Source: Isochrysis galbana (lineage: Eukaryota > Haptophyta > Isochrysidales > Isochrysidaceae). From it: a DNA stretch of 64,000 bases. The translations under genes were made by a program, and so were the position numbers. The stretch spans positions 2,783,419-2,847,418 of the forward strand of contig CM030939.1 in assembly GCA_018136815.1 (NCBI GenBank), given 5' to 3'. A model generated the notes under the pieces. That model was not told the origin of the DNA, ran no database searches, and saw only the letters and a program-made list of their open reading frames with translations. Below, piece by piece: positions 1-10,586 of the stretch; position 1 is the stretch's first letter, and each line of letters begins with the position of its first letter.

Positions 1-84
1 TTCCTTAATATCTAAACTACATTTGGCATTTGATTCCCGCATGATGCAGCGCCGTGTCGGGCTGCCGATAATAAAACATCTGAG

Positions 85-260
85 CGTTAGTACCACTACT
101 ACCACTAGCCTGGTACTAACACGACACCCCTCAAAGCACCTGCCCGTACGCCTTGACGTGTGTTGACACACATATACATACGCATATGCCCCCCTTCGAA
201 TCTCCCCCCTCGCAAACTCGCAAACCCCCGGCTCCCATTCTAACTGGGAGATGTAACGAA
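85..260 (+). repeat. 5' part of dispersed repeat family F
   Basis: The segment begins near a TAGTACCACTACT motif and runs through GCACCTGCCCGTACGCC to CCCCGGCTCCCATTCTAAC. The same string order occurs at 58183-58350 on this strand and at about 44065-43890 on the other strand. Only the first 175 bp are present here. It has no credible coding content, so it is a truncated copy of a roughly 550-bp dispersed repeat. Confidence 0.75.
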
Positions 261-790
261 TGCTCAGAGTCAAACCTGGCATCTGCAACAAGTGGTAGAG
301 TAACAGCTGAGTTCGGATTGCGCAAGTGCATCAAGAAGGGGCGGACTACAGACGCAAATGCGGACGATGATGAAATGCTTGATGATCAAGACAACTTGAT
401 GGAAGCATAGGGCAGAGAGTTAAAGCCATATTGCTGGAGGAGAATGGATTTTGCGGATAAAGGTACCTCGCTTTTAAGGACGAGTCCTTGACAACTAGGT
501 GTCGTTCCGTCAATTGTGGGACATCAGTCGAATTGAGCGATCAATGTCCACAGTTGTATTGTAGTCGTTTAAAATTAGATCGTTTTAAAATTATCATAGA
601 GACGCCGTCAAAGCTTCTTCCGCTAAGGCAGAGCACGGTCGCCCACACCTGTTGATACTCAACACCCCGGGCGCCACGAGAGAGTCGCCTTCGTCTTCGG
701 CGCATCGCGCCATCTCCCCGAGCCTACATCCTTCTGCATCGCAGTCCATTGTTGTAGGGCCCTCTCGCTGTGCGGCGCTTGACGCGCAGC
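261..790. other. intergenic, no gene seen
   Basis: No convincing coding frame. Around 500-560 on the minus strand lies a copy of the dispersed TCGACGGAACGCGAC-type motif (here TTGACGGAACGACACC), with its upstream partner TGGACATTGAT. The same pair recurs near 10910-10975 (minus) and 19125-19176 (plus). Confidence 0.5.
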
Positions 791-799
791 GTAGCTGGG

Positions 800-1060
800 G
801 GAAAACCCCTTTCGGGTAAAAACAACGCAGGGGGGGGGGGGCACTCGTGAATGGGAGCCCAGAAGCGCTAATCTCTCTCGCCGAGGCGAGTGGCCGCGGC
901 GAGCCGCGGCCCTTCCCTCCTGGTTCTGGTGCCCCCGTCTTCTCTTACCCAAACGGGGTGAGAAGACACGTAAACGCCGGAGGGGAGAGCTGCCACTCCC
1001 CCCTCCCCTCCCTCTTCCCTCTTCCTCCTCTCTTCCCTGCGGCTCTGGCCCATGGCGCGC
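800..1060 (+). repeat. dispersed repeat family G, copy 1
   Basis: Starts GCTGGGGGAAAACCCC, passes through a poly-G run (830-842) and a GTGGCCGCGGCGAGCCGCG core, and ends in CTTCCTCCTCTCTTCCCTG. The same elements in the same order occur at 24606-24885. The two copies are clearly homologous with small indels. The frames here are GC-rich artefacts. Confidence 0.8.
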
Positions 1061-1084
1061 GCCTGCGGCCCCTCTTTAGGTCCC

Positions 1085-1215
1085 CAGGAGGCCTGCAGGG
1101 GCCTGGGAGCACAGCTCAGGGGGCAGGTGAGGCTGGGGCATGGCCCTGGCCCCTCCTGCCTCTCCCTCTCTGGCTCTCGAGCCCCTGCCGGTCGACAGGA
1201 GCTGGCTGGGGGCTC
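1085..1215 (+). repeat. dispersed repeat family B, copy
   Basis: Core string CAGCTCAGGGGGCAG followed by GAGGCTGGGG and CCTGCCTCTCCCTC. Related copies lie at 5150-5330 (minus), 34150-34335, 48628-48765 and 58730-58885. It often ends in a CTGCCTG or GTCGACAGG motif. No coding content is supported. Confidence 0.7.
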
Positions 1216-1289
1216 CTGATCAGGGGGGCCCAGGGCGGGAAGAGGGGTTGGTCAGAGCGAGAAGCAGGCCAACGCGGGCCAGGGCGTGC

Positions 1290-1881
1290 ACATTGAATAA
1301 GAACTGACATTCTTCAGTGTACGTCAACAAACTTAGGTCGGCCCAGGAGCCCCCAACCGGCGGCGGCGGACTGATGCTGTCCAATGCTTCCGCTATAACC
1401 TGCATGGCAGTTTTAGAATTGGCATATGGAAAGAGAGGTGTGATGAATTTTTTAAAGTTCTGGTCCATCTTTTTTTTGATCCATTCCAATCGCTTCAGTA
1501 CTATATCAGCAGGCGCCCTTCCATTTGTAGACATGGTTGAGCACTGTGAGGTGGGTGTCTGCCTTTACTCAAATACTAGAAGATTTTTTGGTACCGGGAG
1601 CGTATTTGGAAACGAGGGGTACCAAACGAAGGCATACGACCTCGGGCGGGAATCACATTCCAGGAGCACTCCGGAGTCCGGAGTCGAGGGGGCGGAGGGA
1701 GAGGTGGGGTCGACAAAGAGGGAGAGCAGGAGGAGGGGTACCTGTGACGCGGCCGAGACTGGGGCCGCCCCCGCGCCTTCACCCTCCCTCGCCCTCCCAC
1801 CCCTAGGATTGGGACTCCCTCGTGGTGGCCCCGCATCGCGTATTTGGAAACGAGGGGTACCAAATGAAGGCAAACGACCTC
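1290..1881. repeat. duplicated block, copy 1, with broken frame
   Basis: This block is nearly identical to 29369-29974, differing by a few substitutions and two small indels, which implies recent duplication. On the minus strand it carries the start of the AT-richer frame that is complete at 29023-29613. This copy of the frame is shorter and broken. The non-coding half holds two direct copies of TTTGGAAACGAGGGGTACC (about 1604 and 1843), about 240 bp apart. The mobile nature is inferred from the sharp homology edges at about 1290 and 1881. Confidence 0.8.
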
Positions 1882-2038
1882 GTCCCCGCGGGGGGCCCAC
1901 CTCCGGAATGGGCCGTGGATGTGGAGACTTCCGCGTGGATTTGGCAAAGGAACGCTACTCCGACGAGTACGAGTACGACAAGATCCCAAAGACCAACTAC
2001 AAAACTATCACCTGGCCCTCTTTTGACGGAACGCGACT

Positions 2039-2066
2039 TGGGGTAGGGGTAGGGGTAGGGGTAGGT
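2039..2066 (+). repeat. (GGGGTA)n telomere-like tract
   Basis: Four consecutive GGGGTA units directly follow the motif TTTGACGGAACGCGAC (2023-2038). It resembles an interstitial telomere-type tract, but the host telomere repeat is unknown, so this is only a resemblance. Confidence 0.6.
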
Positions 2067-2339
2067 GCCATGCCATGCCATGCGCCCGTGCGACAAAATT
2101 TCGAGGCTTCCGCACCCAAATTTCGGTCAAATTTCTTTTTTGTAGGATCGCCTAGATCCACCCAAATTTTAAAAAAAAATTCTCGAAATTCTGGCCGGAG
2201 CCAAGTTGGTGTACGGTTGGTGCATGGCTCGTCCGGTGTATGTCGTCCGGTGTATGTGTCCAACCAGACCTTTTACAACACTATAATTTCTAAAAGTAGG
2301 AGTACCTACTTCAACTGGTGGTCGGTGTTGGCTTGGGTG

Positions 2340-3883
2340 ATGCAGCGTCGGCGTGCGGTGCGGCGCGAGCTCACGCTGGCGCTGCTGGTGCTGCTGGCGG
2401 GCACACTCAGCGGCGGACTCGCAGAGGAGCATGCGCTTGCACTGGTACCCGGCTGGCCTGCCGATGCGCCCTCCGGATCGAAGCGCCTCATCTTCATCCG
2501 GCACGCCGAAGGTGCGCCGCCCCAGGCTGCTGAGGCTATGATGCCGACGAGCAAGACTGGGCCAGTTCCACGAAGGCTGCTGTTAGGCGCCTTCACGAGC
2601 AAACATTTGGGAACCGTGTACCACGTACCATACTTCAGCCGTGATAGACCCTCATGCTGGTCCGGAGCGCCTGAGACGCTCGTTTGGAGCTGCACCACTT
2701 AGCCTGTTCCCTTGGCCTGACTTGCTCCTCCTTCAAGGTTGGCACAACAAGCATGCACGCGAGCTGCCCAACTACCACACAGATAATCTGGGCTTGACCG
2801 AAACCTATTGGGATGCGGCTCTTACCCCTGAGGGCGAGGAGCAAGCTGCTTGGATTTCGGTGAGCACGGTCCGATGGCACGGGAATGTACATGCCCATAT
2901 GACCAACAGCATTGGCGAACCCTCCGCAAGATGTACAACTGCATGGATCGCCTTAGACATTTTGACTCTGCTCTGAATCTCGCTCGTGTCTCGCCTGTTT
3001 ATACTTCAGATCAAGATGCAGTGGCGCCAGTCAGAGGGCATTCCGCAGCTCATTGCCACATCCCCGCTGACTCGCGCCATACAGACCGTCGAGATCGGAT
3101 TCCCAAATCGAACGGAGGACGGGGCGCCACGACCTCCTGTCGTAGCCACATCGCTGGCGCGCGAGCGGATCTCACATCATCAGTGTGATAGACGTCGGTC
3201 TGTCTCTGAGCTTAAGGACAAGTTTGGATCTTGGGTGGACTTTAGCGAGGTGAGCTGCTGAATCCCTTGGCTTCCTAGGCTTTGTGGATTCGTTCCCTCA
3301 GCGCTCACAGCTTGGAAGAGCTGCTAGGAGCCGACGCACCGAGGGCATTATAGCCTGCCTTCTTCAAACAAGAATCAGTGGTGCCGAGCTTAGCTTCCCT
3401 CTTTCTACTCGCTCGTAGATCGCCAGCGAGCACGATGACATGTGGGAGGAGAAGGAGATCCACCCCGAACCCTTCAATTCGACACGATGCTCCAGGTGAC
3501 ATTGCCGGGATGTTATTAGTAGTCTCTTGCCGCACAAAAGATGTCGACAACGATCGTTGGGTGATCACTGTTCTAGTTCACTTTCTTGCGCTTACAACAC
3601 TCATGACGCGTGTTGTGACGTTCTGGGTGCTCCCTTCACTAGGCGTGCTGAGAAGCTCATGAGCTGGCTGCATGCACGGAGTGAGATGTACATCGCGGTC
3701 GTGACGCATTGGGTGTTCTTGACCCACTTGTTCGCTCTTTTCCCACATCCAAAGCTCTACGAACCTTTCGATAATGCAGAGATGCGCTTTGCGTGCCTTG
3801 TTCCTCGCCCATACGCTGAGAGAACATTGAAGCACGACCAAAACCGACAAGGCCCCGCCAACACGCATCATGACGAGCTGTGA
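2340..3883 (+). CDS. secreted histidine-phosphatase (phosphoglycerate mutase-like) protein
   Basis: Five exons join in frame: 2340-2511, 2738-2859, 3010-3249, 3419-3495 and 3643-3883, giving 283 aa. All introns are GT-AG (147-226 bp). Residues 10-28 form a hydrophobic leader, so export or ER entry is likely. The catalytic phosphohistidine motif RHAEG (H55) is split by intron 1 and resumes as GWHNKHARE. TSPLTRAIQT supplies the second conserved Arg, a WEEKEIHPE segment follows, and VTHWVFL holds the second conserved His. VTHWVFL has Val where the family usually has Gly. The best family match is the plant/algal phosphoglycerate mutase-like group of histidine phosphatases. The substrate cannot be read from the sequence. 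Start chosen: the ATG that opens the leader peptide; the frame is open further upstream but through repeat sequence. Confidence 0.9.
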
Positions 3884-4590
3884 GTAGAGAGCATTATGGG
3901 CAGGATGCGGTGCTTGTCGAGGCAGGCGGCGGTACGAGGGCACCCTCGCATGCCTGCCACCCGCTTACCTATGCCCGCCTCAGCTTCCCCTGGCAAGCCG
4001 TCATCGCATTTCCTATGGGTTATTGTTCACTTCGGACGAATCCGTTGCTCGTCCACTACCACTACGATTGCCCACCTTCCTTGATTTCTACCTACTATGA
4101 GTAGCTACTATTGGTTTCCTTCCTTATCATTTGAGAGAGTGAACAGCGCGTCGTGAGTCTTGCCACTCAGGCGAATGTGCTTCAAATCTGTTTAGCGGAT
4201 CTTGCCTTGATCCTTGCCTCCGTGCACCTATGACTATAACTATAAGTAAGGTATGCTTTTGCTCTTTGCTTACTTTATCACTACGACCAACTGCAGCACT
4301 TTATTGCCGCGGTGCGCGCCCCGACGCTCTCCTCCCCCGGCCCCCCCGCCGAGGGCGGTCCACTTGCAGCCCTCCCGGAGAAGTGAGAAGTCGCTGGCGA
4401 GGCGATCTCAGGTCGCGTTCCGTCGAAAGAGAAAGAGGAAAGAGGACCAGACTGTAATTTTGTTTTTGCTTGGAATGTTATGTGTTAGACGGCGCGGGTT
4501 TGACGTGGAAAAAAATTACTATAGGCGGATTGGGCCTAAAAAATGGGTGATCATTATATCTATAGTAGATACTTATAACGCTACAACTTG
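3884..4590. other. intergenic, no gene seen
   Basis: 3' flank of the phosphatase gene, then GC-rich low-complexity sequence. Near 4409-4425 the minus strand carries another TTCGACGGAACGCGAC motif. Open frames here have no family resemblance. Confidence 0.5.
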
Positions 4591-4789
4591 GTCTCCGCGT
4601 CTGCGAAAAACTTCCATAGGTATCTGCGTGCGTATGGCGCGATGTGCATCGACCCCTCGCGGGGCTCACAACAACAAAACACACGTGTGTCGGGAACTTG
4701 TAGACGACAGGCAATGCTATCTCACCGGGATTCCTCCTGCAGAGGCCTCTTTGAGGGAGGCAAGGCTAAGAAGACGCCGCCGGGCGTGC

Positions 4790-5956
4790 GGCGTGGAAGC
4801 TTGGCGGCCGCTAAAGCAAAAATGGCACAGCTTGAGGCTTTCGCTCGGAAGATGCAAGACAAGGCGGAGGCTCCTTACGACCCGTCTCGTGGCGTGCTTT
4901 CTATGAGTTCAGCTAGTGGCTCGGGCGCTCAACTAAGTTTATACTTGGTTGACCCATGGGGGGGCACGAGCCCCCCCCTCTCTCCACTCCTCCCCTGCCA
5001 TGGGGGAGGAACCACCCATCCTCCTGGCATGCCTGATGGCTTGCCAGGAGGCCACTGCCCTACTGACCCACTCCCTTCCCTACAGGCTCGCCCCATTCGC
5101 CCATCCTGGCCCCTCGTGACCAGCCCATTGCTCCAACCCCCCCTCCCCCCTGGTCGACAGGCAGACAGGTGCAGCCTGGGGGCCCCAGAGGCTCGGGAGC
5201 GCCAGCGAGGGAGAGGCAGGGGAGGCCAGGGCCCAGCCCCAGCCTCCTCTGCCCCCTGAGCTGGCCTCCAGGAGCCTCCAGGGGCCGCCAGAGGGCAGCT
5301 GGAGGCCTGCCGCAGGCGCGCCATCGCGCGTGCCGCAGGAGAGGGGAGAGAGAGCGCGGAAAAGGGGGTGGGCGCGAGCGAGAGCTCCGCCCACCGGAAA
5401 ATCGGTAAGTCTCGCGCCTGTTTACAGGATAAGACGAGACAGAGGGGGCCGCCCACTCGGAGACACAGGAGGAAGGGGGGGAAAGATCACCGGGGGGTGG
5501 CGCGGGCCACCGGACCATATCTAAGCCCTCCACCCCAATCCCCCTAGTAGTGTACGGGGGGAGCCGCCTGATGGCGGGGGGAGAAGGGCCGGGGAATGGG
5601 GGTGTAGAGAGTATGCTACGTGCTACTTGTAGTGGGTAGTGGTTCCATTCGCCGCGAGTGCGGTAAGAATATTAAAAGGTTTTAGTGGCTCGGGCGCTCG
5701 GGCGAGCGCAAGTGACGCGACCGATTGCGACTCGGACGCGGATAGCGATGGTGACAACGGGACAGCGGGTCAGCGCAGGATCCGGCTGTTCGAGCTATCG
5801 GGCTCTTGGACCCTTAGAGATATGCAGGCAGAGAAGGCTAAGAGGCGCGCGTTAGCAACTCAGGGCGCTCAGGAGGCGCAAAGGAGGAAGGCAGCACGGC
5901 TTGAGCGGACTACCGTAGCAGATGAACTCGCGCAAGCACGGGTAACCTCACTATAA
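4790..5956 (+). CDS. possible host reading frame interrupted by a retroposon-like insertion
   Basis: From about 4790 to 4930 a frame reads as a charged, Ala/Lys-rich peptide ending SSASGSGA. After the 752-bp insertion at 4931-5682 the same SGSGA resumes in the same frame, continuing as RASASDATDCDSD and then LFELSGSWTLRDMQAEKAKR to a GT donor near 5941. Without the insertion the frame would be continuous. I do not recognise the protein. It has an acidic Asp/Ser stretch and a basic, Ala/Arg-rich helix-like tail. It could be a host gene or part of another element. The start is not determined. Confidence 0.35.
4914..4930 (+). repeat. target-site duplication, left
   Basis: TAGTGGCTCGGGCGCTC, repeated exactly at 5683-5699, directly flanks the insertion 4931-5682. 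The 17-bp length fits target-primed reverse transcription better than cut-and-paste transposition. Confidence 0.85.
4931..5682 (+). mobile_element. non-autonomous retroposon-like element with 5' hairpin and 3' tail
   Basis: The left end AACTAAGTTTATACTTGGTT folds as a hairpin. A G-run/C-run pair (CATGGGGGGGCACGAGCCCC) follows. The interior holds a family B segment in reverse (5150-5330) and a family C segment (about 5395-5640). The right end is GAATATTAAAAGGTTTT. Perfect 17-bp direct repeats flank it. The left end recurs at 51188 and 60242 (both minus); the right end recurs at 61409, 17653 (minus) and 50370 (minus). No coding potential of its own is evident, so movement would depend on a partner element. 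Confidence 0.75.
5683..5699 (+). repeat. target-site duplication, right
   Basis: Exact copy of 4914-4930 (TAGTGGCTCGGGCGCTC). The lack of any mismatch suggests the insertion is young. Confidence 0.85.
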
Positions 5957-6600
5957 CGGTAAAAGGGAGGGGCTGATCTACTCACGGGAGTTTTTTTTCG
6001 TGTTTCTAGTGAATCTCAGAACTACGGTGGCGGCCGCCCCGGTCGGAGGGCTGCCGAGCCTGCCCGTCACCTCGGAGGCCACACCAGTGAGTCTCATGCC
6101 GCGCTCAGGTGTGCGCCACCCCTCCACACTTCTCACAGATGCTGGAGTAGTTCCTCCTTGCACCTGGGTGGCCCACATCTTCGGGGGGCCTTGTTCGCGC
6201 CTGCACGCTCGCACTCGCACTGGGGAGGGAAGTTGGGCAGCCATGTGCTCCACAACGCGATTTTTGGAGGTGTGTACGGATCGCCTCGTGGCGCAAGAGG
6301 CTGCCGTGAGTGCCTGCCCCCCTGCCCTTGATGTCGGGGCTGGTTTGTGAGGCTCCTGCTTTCGCGCGCGCGCTTGCGCAGAACGTCACTGTGAGTCACC
6401 ACCACCATCTTTTGAAAAAAGAAGCACATGTCGGCCTAGATAGTGACAGGGGGGGCAACCTTTATCTAGTTGGAGCAACTTCTAGAGGTCTACGGCTCAA
6501 ATTTTAAGCTTTCCAATAGAAATGGGGCCGTTTTGAGAAGCTCAAGCCTCTAGAGTACTGCTCACGGCACCAGTGGAGAGAGCGCGCCCAGGAGGTCGGC
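5957..6600. other. possible small exons, unresolved
   Basis: Several GT donors of the GTGAGT type (6088, 6306, 6390) and pyrimidine-rich AG acceptors (near 6007 and 6139) suggest spliced transcription downstream of the interrupted frame. I could not assemble an in-frame product and recognise no protein family. Confidence 0.25.
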
Positions 6601-6609
6601 CGGTCCCGC

Positions 6610-6720
6610 GCGCGCGCTCTCTCCCTCCCTCCCTCCCCCCCCCCCCCTCTCTCCCTCTCTCCCTCCCTTCTCCTTCCTCTCTCTCTCTCTCTGAACCCCC
6701 CCCCCCCCCCTCTTCCCCCA
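6610..6720 (+). promoter_or_regulatory. polypyrimidine tract upstream of KICS2-like gene
   Basis: About 110 bp of CT and C runs end 70 bp before the ATG at 6793. Similar tracts adjoin most gene starts in this window, which suggests a promoter or 5'-leader role. No TATA box is evident. Confidence 0.45.
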
Positions 6721-6792
6721 CCTAATCCCGTTCCCGCAGCGGCCTCTCGGCGTGCGTGCGCGCAGAGGCGAATCAGCCTTGCCCTTCTTCCA

Positions 6793-9700
6793 ATGGCTCC
6801 GAGCGGCCGCGACTCTGTCTCACCCACCGGCAGCCTGCGCTCTCTGGCGGCTACGTACTTTGCTCTGCTCCAGTCGTGGGAGTTTGCGCAGGCGATGGCG
6901 CTCGCATCGCAGCTGCCGTGGCGTAAGCTCTCGAACGCGCTTCAGCACCTCGCGCAGGCGGAAGCGCTCTACCACGCTGGCGCCACCATCGAGGGACGCT
7001 CTACTCGCGCTGCGCTCCTGCGAAAGCTCGAGTTGGCGGCTGCTGAGGTCGAGACATGCCTTGCAAATGTGGCTCCCGCGGCTGCCGCGACGGGCACGCT
7101 CAGGGGCACACTTCTCGCCCCGCGAGAGGCCTCGCCACGCTCGGGCAGCTCAGAGTCTGAATCGTCGCCGTCTTCTAAGAGGCACAGACGCCAGCTCAGT
7201 GGTGGCTCCGGATTCAGCGTGGGCGCGGCCACGAGCGAGACTGTCAAGAGCGTCAGTTCGTATGCCACCTCGCCGCTGCCTGGAGGGAGCGCATTTCACA
7301 GCTCCTTGCTGTTTGGGACTAGTAGCGGCGAGGCTCGCGACTCTGCCTCAGCTGCTAAAGGCAAAGGCATGCTCGGCATGCTGATGAGAGGAGTTGGGCA
7401 GTGGTTCAGTGAGCTCGTCGAGCGCATCGTCTCTTGTGGTGACGGAGGATCTGGCCGTGCTGGGATGCCACAAGGCCTCGAAGGCCTGCTCGGCCAGCAC
7501 GGCCTGCTGTCGTCGCCAGCCTTACCGCGCTTCTCACCGACCTCGTCAGCCAGCGAGACTGAAGGGCGCAGTTCTACAGATTCAGCCCCAGAGGCGAGGG
7601 TAGCTAATCTGCTCATCGAATTTCTCCGGTTAATTGGGCTTCGCAGGCAGATGCTGCCCGTCTATGCAGCACTATGCGGCCCTTTGAGCGATGCAGATCT
7701 CGCAACAATCCAAGCACAGGTAGGGTGGCCTAAGCTAGCTGGGAAGAGAACGGGCGCCGTGCTCTTGTGTGGCTGCCGGAAGCGTGGGAGCAAGCATCTG
7801 CAGCAGTAATCAAATGGGTCACACACTTGGTTGGAGTAAACGCACGATGGTCGTGCGCCACAAGCGCTCATGGCACCCTCGCCCGTCCCTGCAGGTGCTT
7901 GCTCTACAAGAGTCTCACGATGACACGCCTGCGCTCGCAACTGAACTCATCCCGTTCCGAGCCTCAACGCTTGAGCTGTCCGTGCTCCAGCAACTCATTC
8001 ACGCTCAAAGCATGATCGCGCAGGCGAGACCTTCATTGGGCGGATTGCAAGGGTTACTTGCCAGCAGCCTACTTCGCCTCGGGCACGAAGGATCTCCGAG
8101 ATGCCTATCACTGCCCTAGCAATATCACCTCAGCTTTGCCTCATCTCGGACCCTACCCATGTCCCCATTTGTCTAGGCACGAATGCGCGAGGCCATCCTC
8201 GCACTAGCGCTCGCTCAGTCTGAGCTCACAACGTTGTGCTCTGCTCATCGTCTCGAACTGCGCCATGCAGCGCTCGCAGCCGCAGAGCAAGCCACAGGTG
8301 GAGCCCTAGGACGAGGAGCAGCTTCTGCGGTTGGCAACGCCAAAGGCAGCAAGGCTAGCAGCTGTTCGCGCAGCTCGCGCGGCGGCGGCGGCGGCGGGTG
8401 GAGTGGGAGCTCCGAAGGTGGTGCCCTGGAGATTGCAGTCCCCGTCCTTTTCCGTTGCCTCAGTCTGTACGCCAGCGCATTACGGCGCAAGGCGGCTGTG
8501 TACTTCTATGCGCCGCTTGATTTGTGGTGTGACTGCCGCTTTTTTGGTGCGTACTCGTCCTCAAGCTGCAGCCCTCATGCGGGAGGGCCGGCATCCCCAG
8601 GGTCGAGCCAACTGCTTTCATCCTCGGATATGTGGCGCGCTGCGAGCGGCAGCGGTGGTTCCATATCGACCTCTGCACCATGTGCTTGCCCGCCACTGGG
8701 CAGTGCCTCCCTAGCGGGCAGCGTGAGTATCGGCGCAGGAAGCCCAGCTGACGCGATCGCGGCATCAGTTGCACTCAGCGTCGCCAATGAGACCACGATT
8801 GGCGGCGCTGGAGCGGGAGGCGTGGGGTGTATGTGCAGCGGCGCCACCGCTACCGCCGGAGGGAATAGCGGCCCCGGCGAGGGCGCTCCAGGGCTTAGGG
8901 TGCGGACGAAGCGGTTGAGTGAATCGCCCGACGCAGTGATTGTGCGCGACATCGAAATGTTTAGCCGGCGTCCCGGTGTAGTATTTGTGGGCGTTGTTCT
9001 CATGACCCGCGCACTTCAGCTCGTGCAGTGCGGGGGCGGGGTAGATAGTGCCAGCTTTGGTTCTCCATCTCGACGCCAAGATCTTGGGAACGCTGGCGAT
9101 GGCGAATCTTTGGTCGACGATGGTCGACCTGGCAAGTTTTTCGGGACTCCTAGCGGCAGGCCTAACAAGGAATCGATTGTCGCCGTTGATCATTCGGATG
9201 CTGGGGATAAGTGTCATGGCGGAGGATGTGGATTGTACGCATGCGCCTCCGACGAGGTGGGCTGGGGCATGGTTCAAGGCTCCGATTCCGAGCGAACCAG
9301 TCGAGAGAGTGGGGGTCTTGCGGATGGCGGCCAAGAGCGGGCCAAGAGCAATGGACTTGACTCTACGATTTCCAAGACGATGGCTCGTGGGTGGGCGGTA
9401 CTATACTCATCGCCACACAAACTCCTACCCTCGATCGCACCAATTCTCGTCTCATCATCGGATGAAGTCCCCGGAGCTGCGTCTCTAGGCCCCTCGTCTG
9501 CTGTGCAATGCTCCGCTTCCACGTCTTCGTGTTGCGGAATATGCGCGCAAGGCACAACCTCAGCATCAGAGACAGTCGCTACCGAAATGTCGGTACGCGA
9601 CGACGTGGGAGCGGCCGCAGTAGCTGATTCAATTTCGGCGGCTCAAGAAGAACCCGAGCGGATTTGCCCGCTAGAAGCTGTAGCTAGCGACCTGCAGCCA

Positions 9701-10586
9701 GTGTTCGCGCAGATCGAGGCGACCATTGCGCCTCTTTTGTCGCTCGTGACAAATCATGGCACAGGTGCGGGAGGCAACGGCAGGGGCGATACCTCGAGCG
9801 AGGGTGCGAGCGGACTCTCTATCAATTCCGGGGGTGCCTGTGGCTTTGCTGGCACGAGCCACGAGGCATCGCCTCACCGATGCGGTCCGCAGGGCGGAAG
9901 CGCATTTGGGGTGGCGTCCGGCACACAAGGAATACCCAGCTCAGCCGTTTCCATAGCGACAGCCTTTGGGCCAGCTGCGGTGGAGTTGCGACGGCTGACG
10001 TTGATCATCGGCGGCGAGGAGAGAATCCTGCACGTCGTGCGGGTTGACGAGTGAGTGCAGCCGCGCTAGGTTAGTAGCAGGACCGACGATTCACGGTAGC
10101 ACGTTGTCCTTTGCGGCGCGCTTACCTGCATCTCAGCCGACTTACCCCACCCATCCCTCCTTGTATACTGCGAACAGACGCGTCCTCCTTGTCGCTGCAC
10201 TTGAGAAGCCGAGCAATGATGGGCCGCATTGGCGCGGTCGCGGAGGAGGCCGCTCTCTCGTGGATTCACTCGGCGTGGGTAGCGGGAACGACAAGTGGCT
10301 TGTGCCGTTCACGCCTCGCGGAGGCTTGCGTGGCGTCTCGGCACCACTCGCCGGTGCTTGGCAGCAGTCCGGGTCCCAAAATTCGCGCCCACCGAGTCGC
10401 TTGCCGAGTGGACGATTCTTCGGCGAGCCGTCAAGCCGTCTGCTTGGCGAGGACACGCCTTCCGGCCATGCCTCTGCGCGCGTGGATGAGGCCGCCACAG
10501 TAGCGCATCTCAAACGGCTCGCAGATGCTCTTCGTCCAGCGTCATTGTTGGATAAGGCGCTGCAGCAAGCCCAAGGAAGGATGTGA
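6793..10586 (+). CDS. KICS2: KICSTOR subunit 2 (C12orf66)-like protein
   Basis: Exons: 6793-7719, about 7895-8052, 8177-10050 and 10178-10586, about 1,120 aa. From memory of the animal family, conserved blocks appear in the right order: an N-terminal helical region with LSNALQHLAQAEALYH; LIPFRASTLELSVLQQLIHAQ; VPVLFRCLSLYASALRRKAAVYFY; the strand DERVLLVAALEK; and a C-terminal helix VAHLKRLADALRPASLLDKA. Animal proteins are about 445 aa; the excess here is Ser/Gly-rich insertions. In animals KICSTOR tethers GATOR1 to lysosomes to restrain mTORC1. The exon 1-2 and exon 3-4 junctions are in phase. The exon 2-3 junction (8052/8177) does not keep phase with a GT-AG intron, so it may use an unusual donor or hide a small exon. 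Confidence 0.7.

Noticed and set aside
847-1296. 149-aa open frame on the plus strand
   Set aside because: It lies wholly in dispersed repeats G and B and its product is Pro/Gly/Leu-rich with no family; GC-rich DNA yields such frames by chance.
2039-2066. Chromosome end
   Set aside because: Only four GGGGTA units, flanked by ordinary gene and repeat sequence on both sides; an interstitial tract at most.
1317-2702. 461-aa open frame reading into the phosphatase gene
   Set aside because: The upstream part is antisense repeat sequence. Only the part from the ATG at 2340 to the donor at 2511 matches a real protein; the rest is read-through of repeat and intron.
4931-5682. Introner-type intron (insertion spliced out)
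   Set aside because: The exact 17-bp duplication and intact frame invite this, but no GT donor lies at the left edge, so a simple insertion is the better reading.
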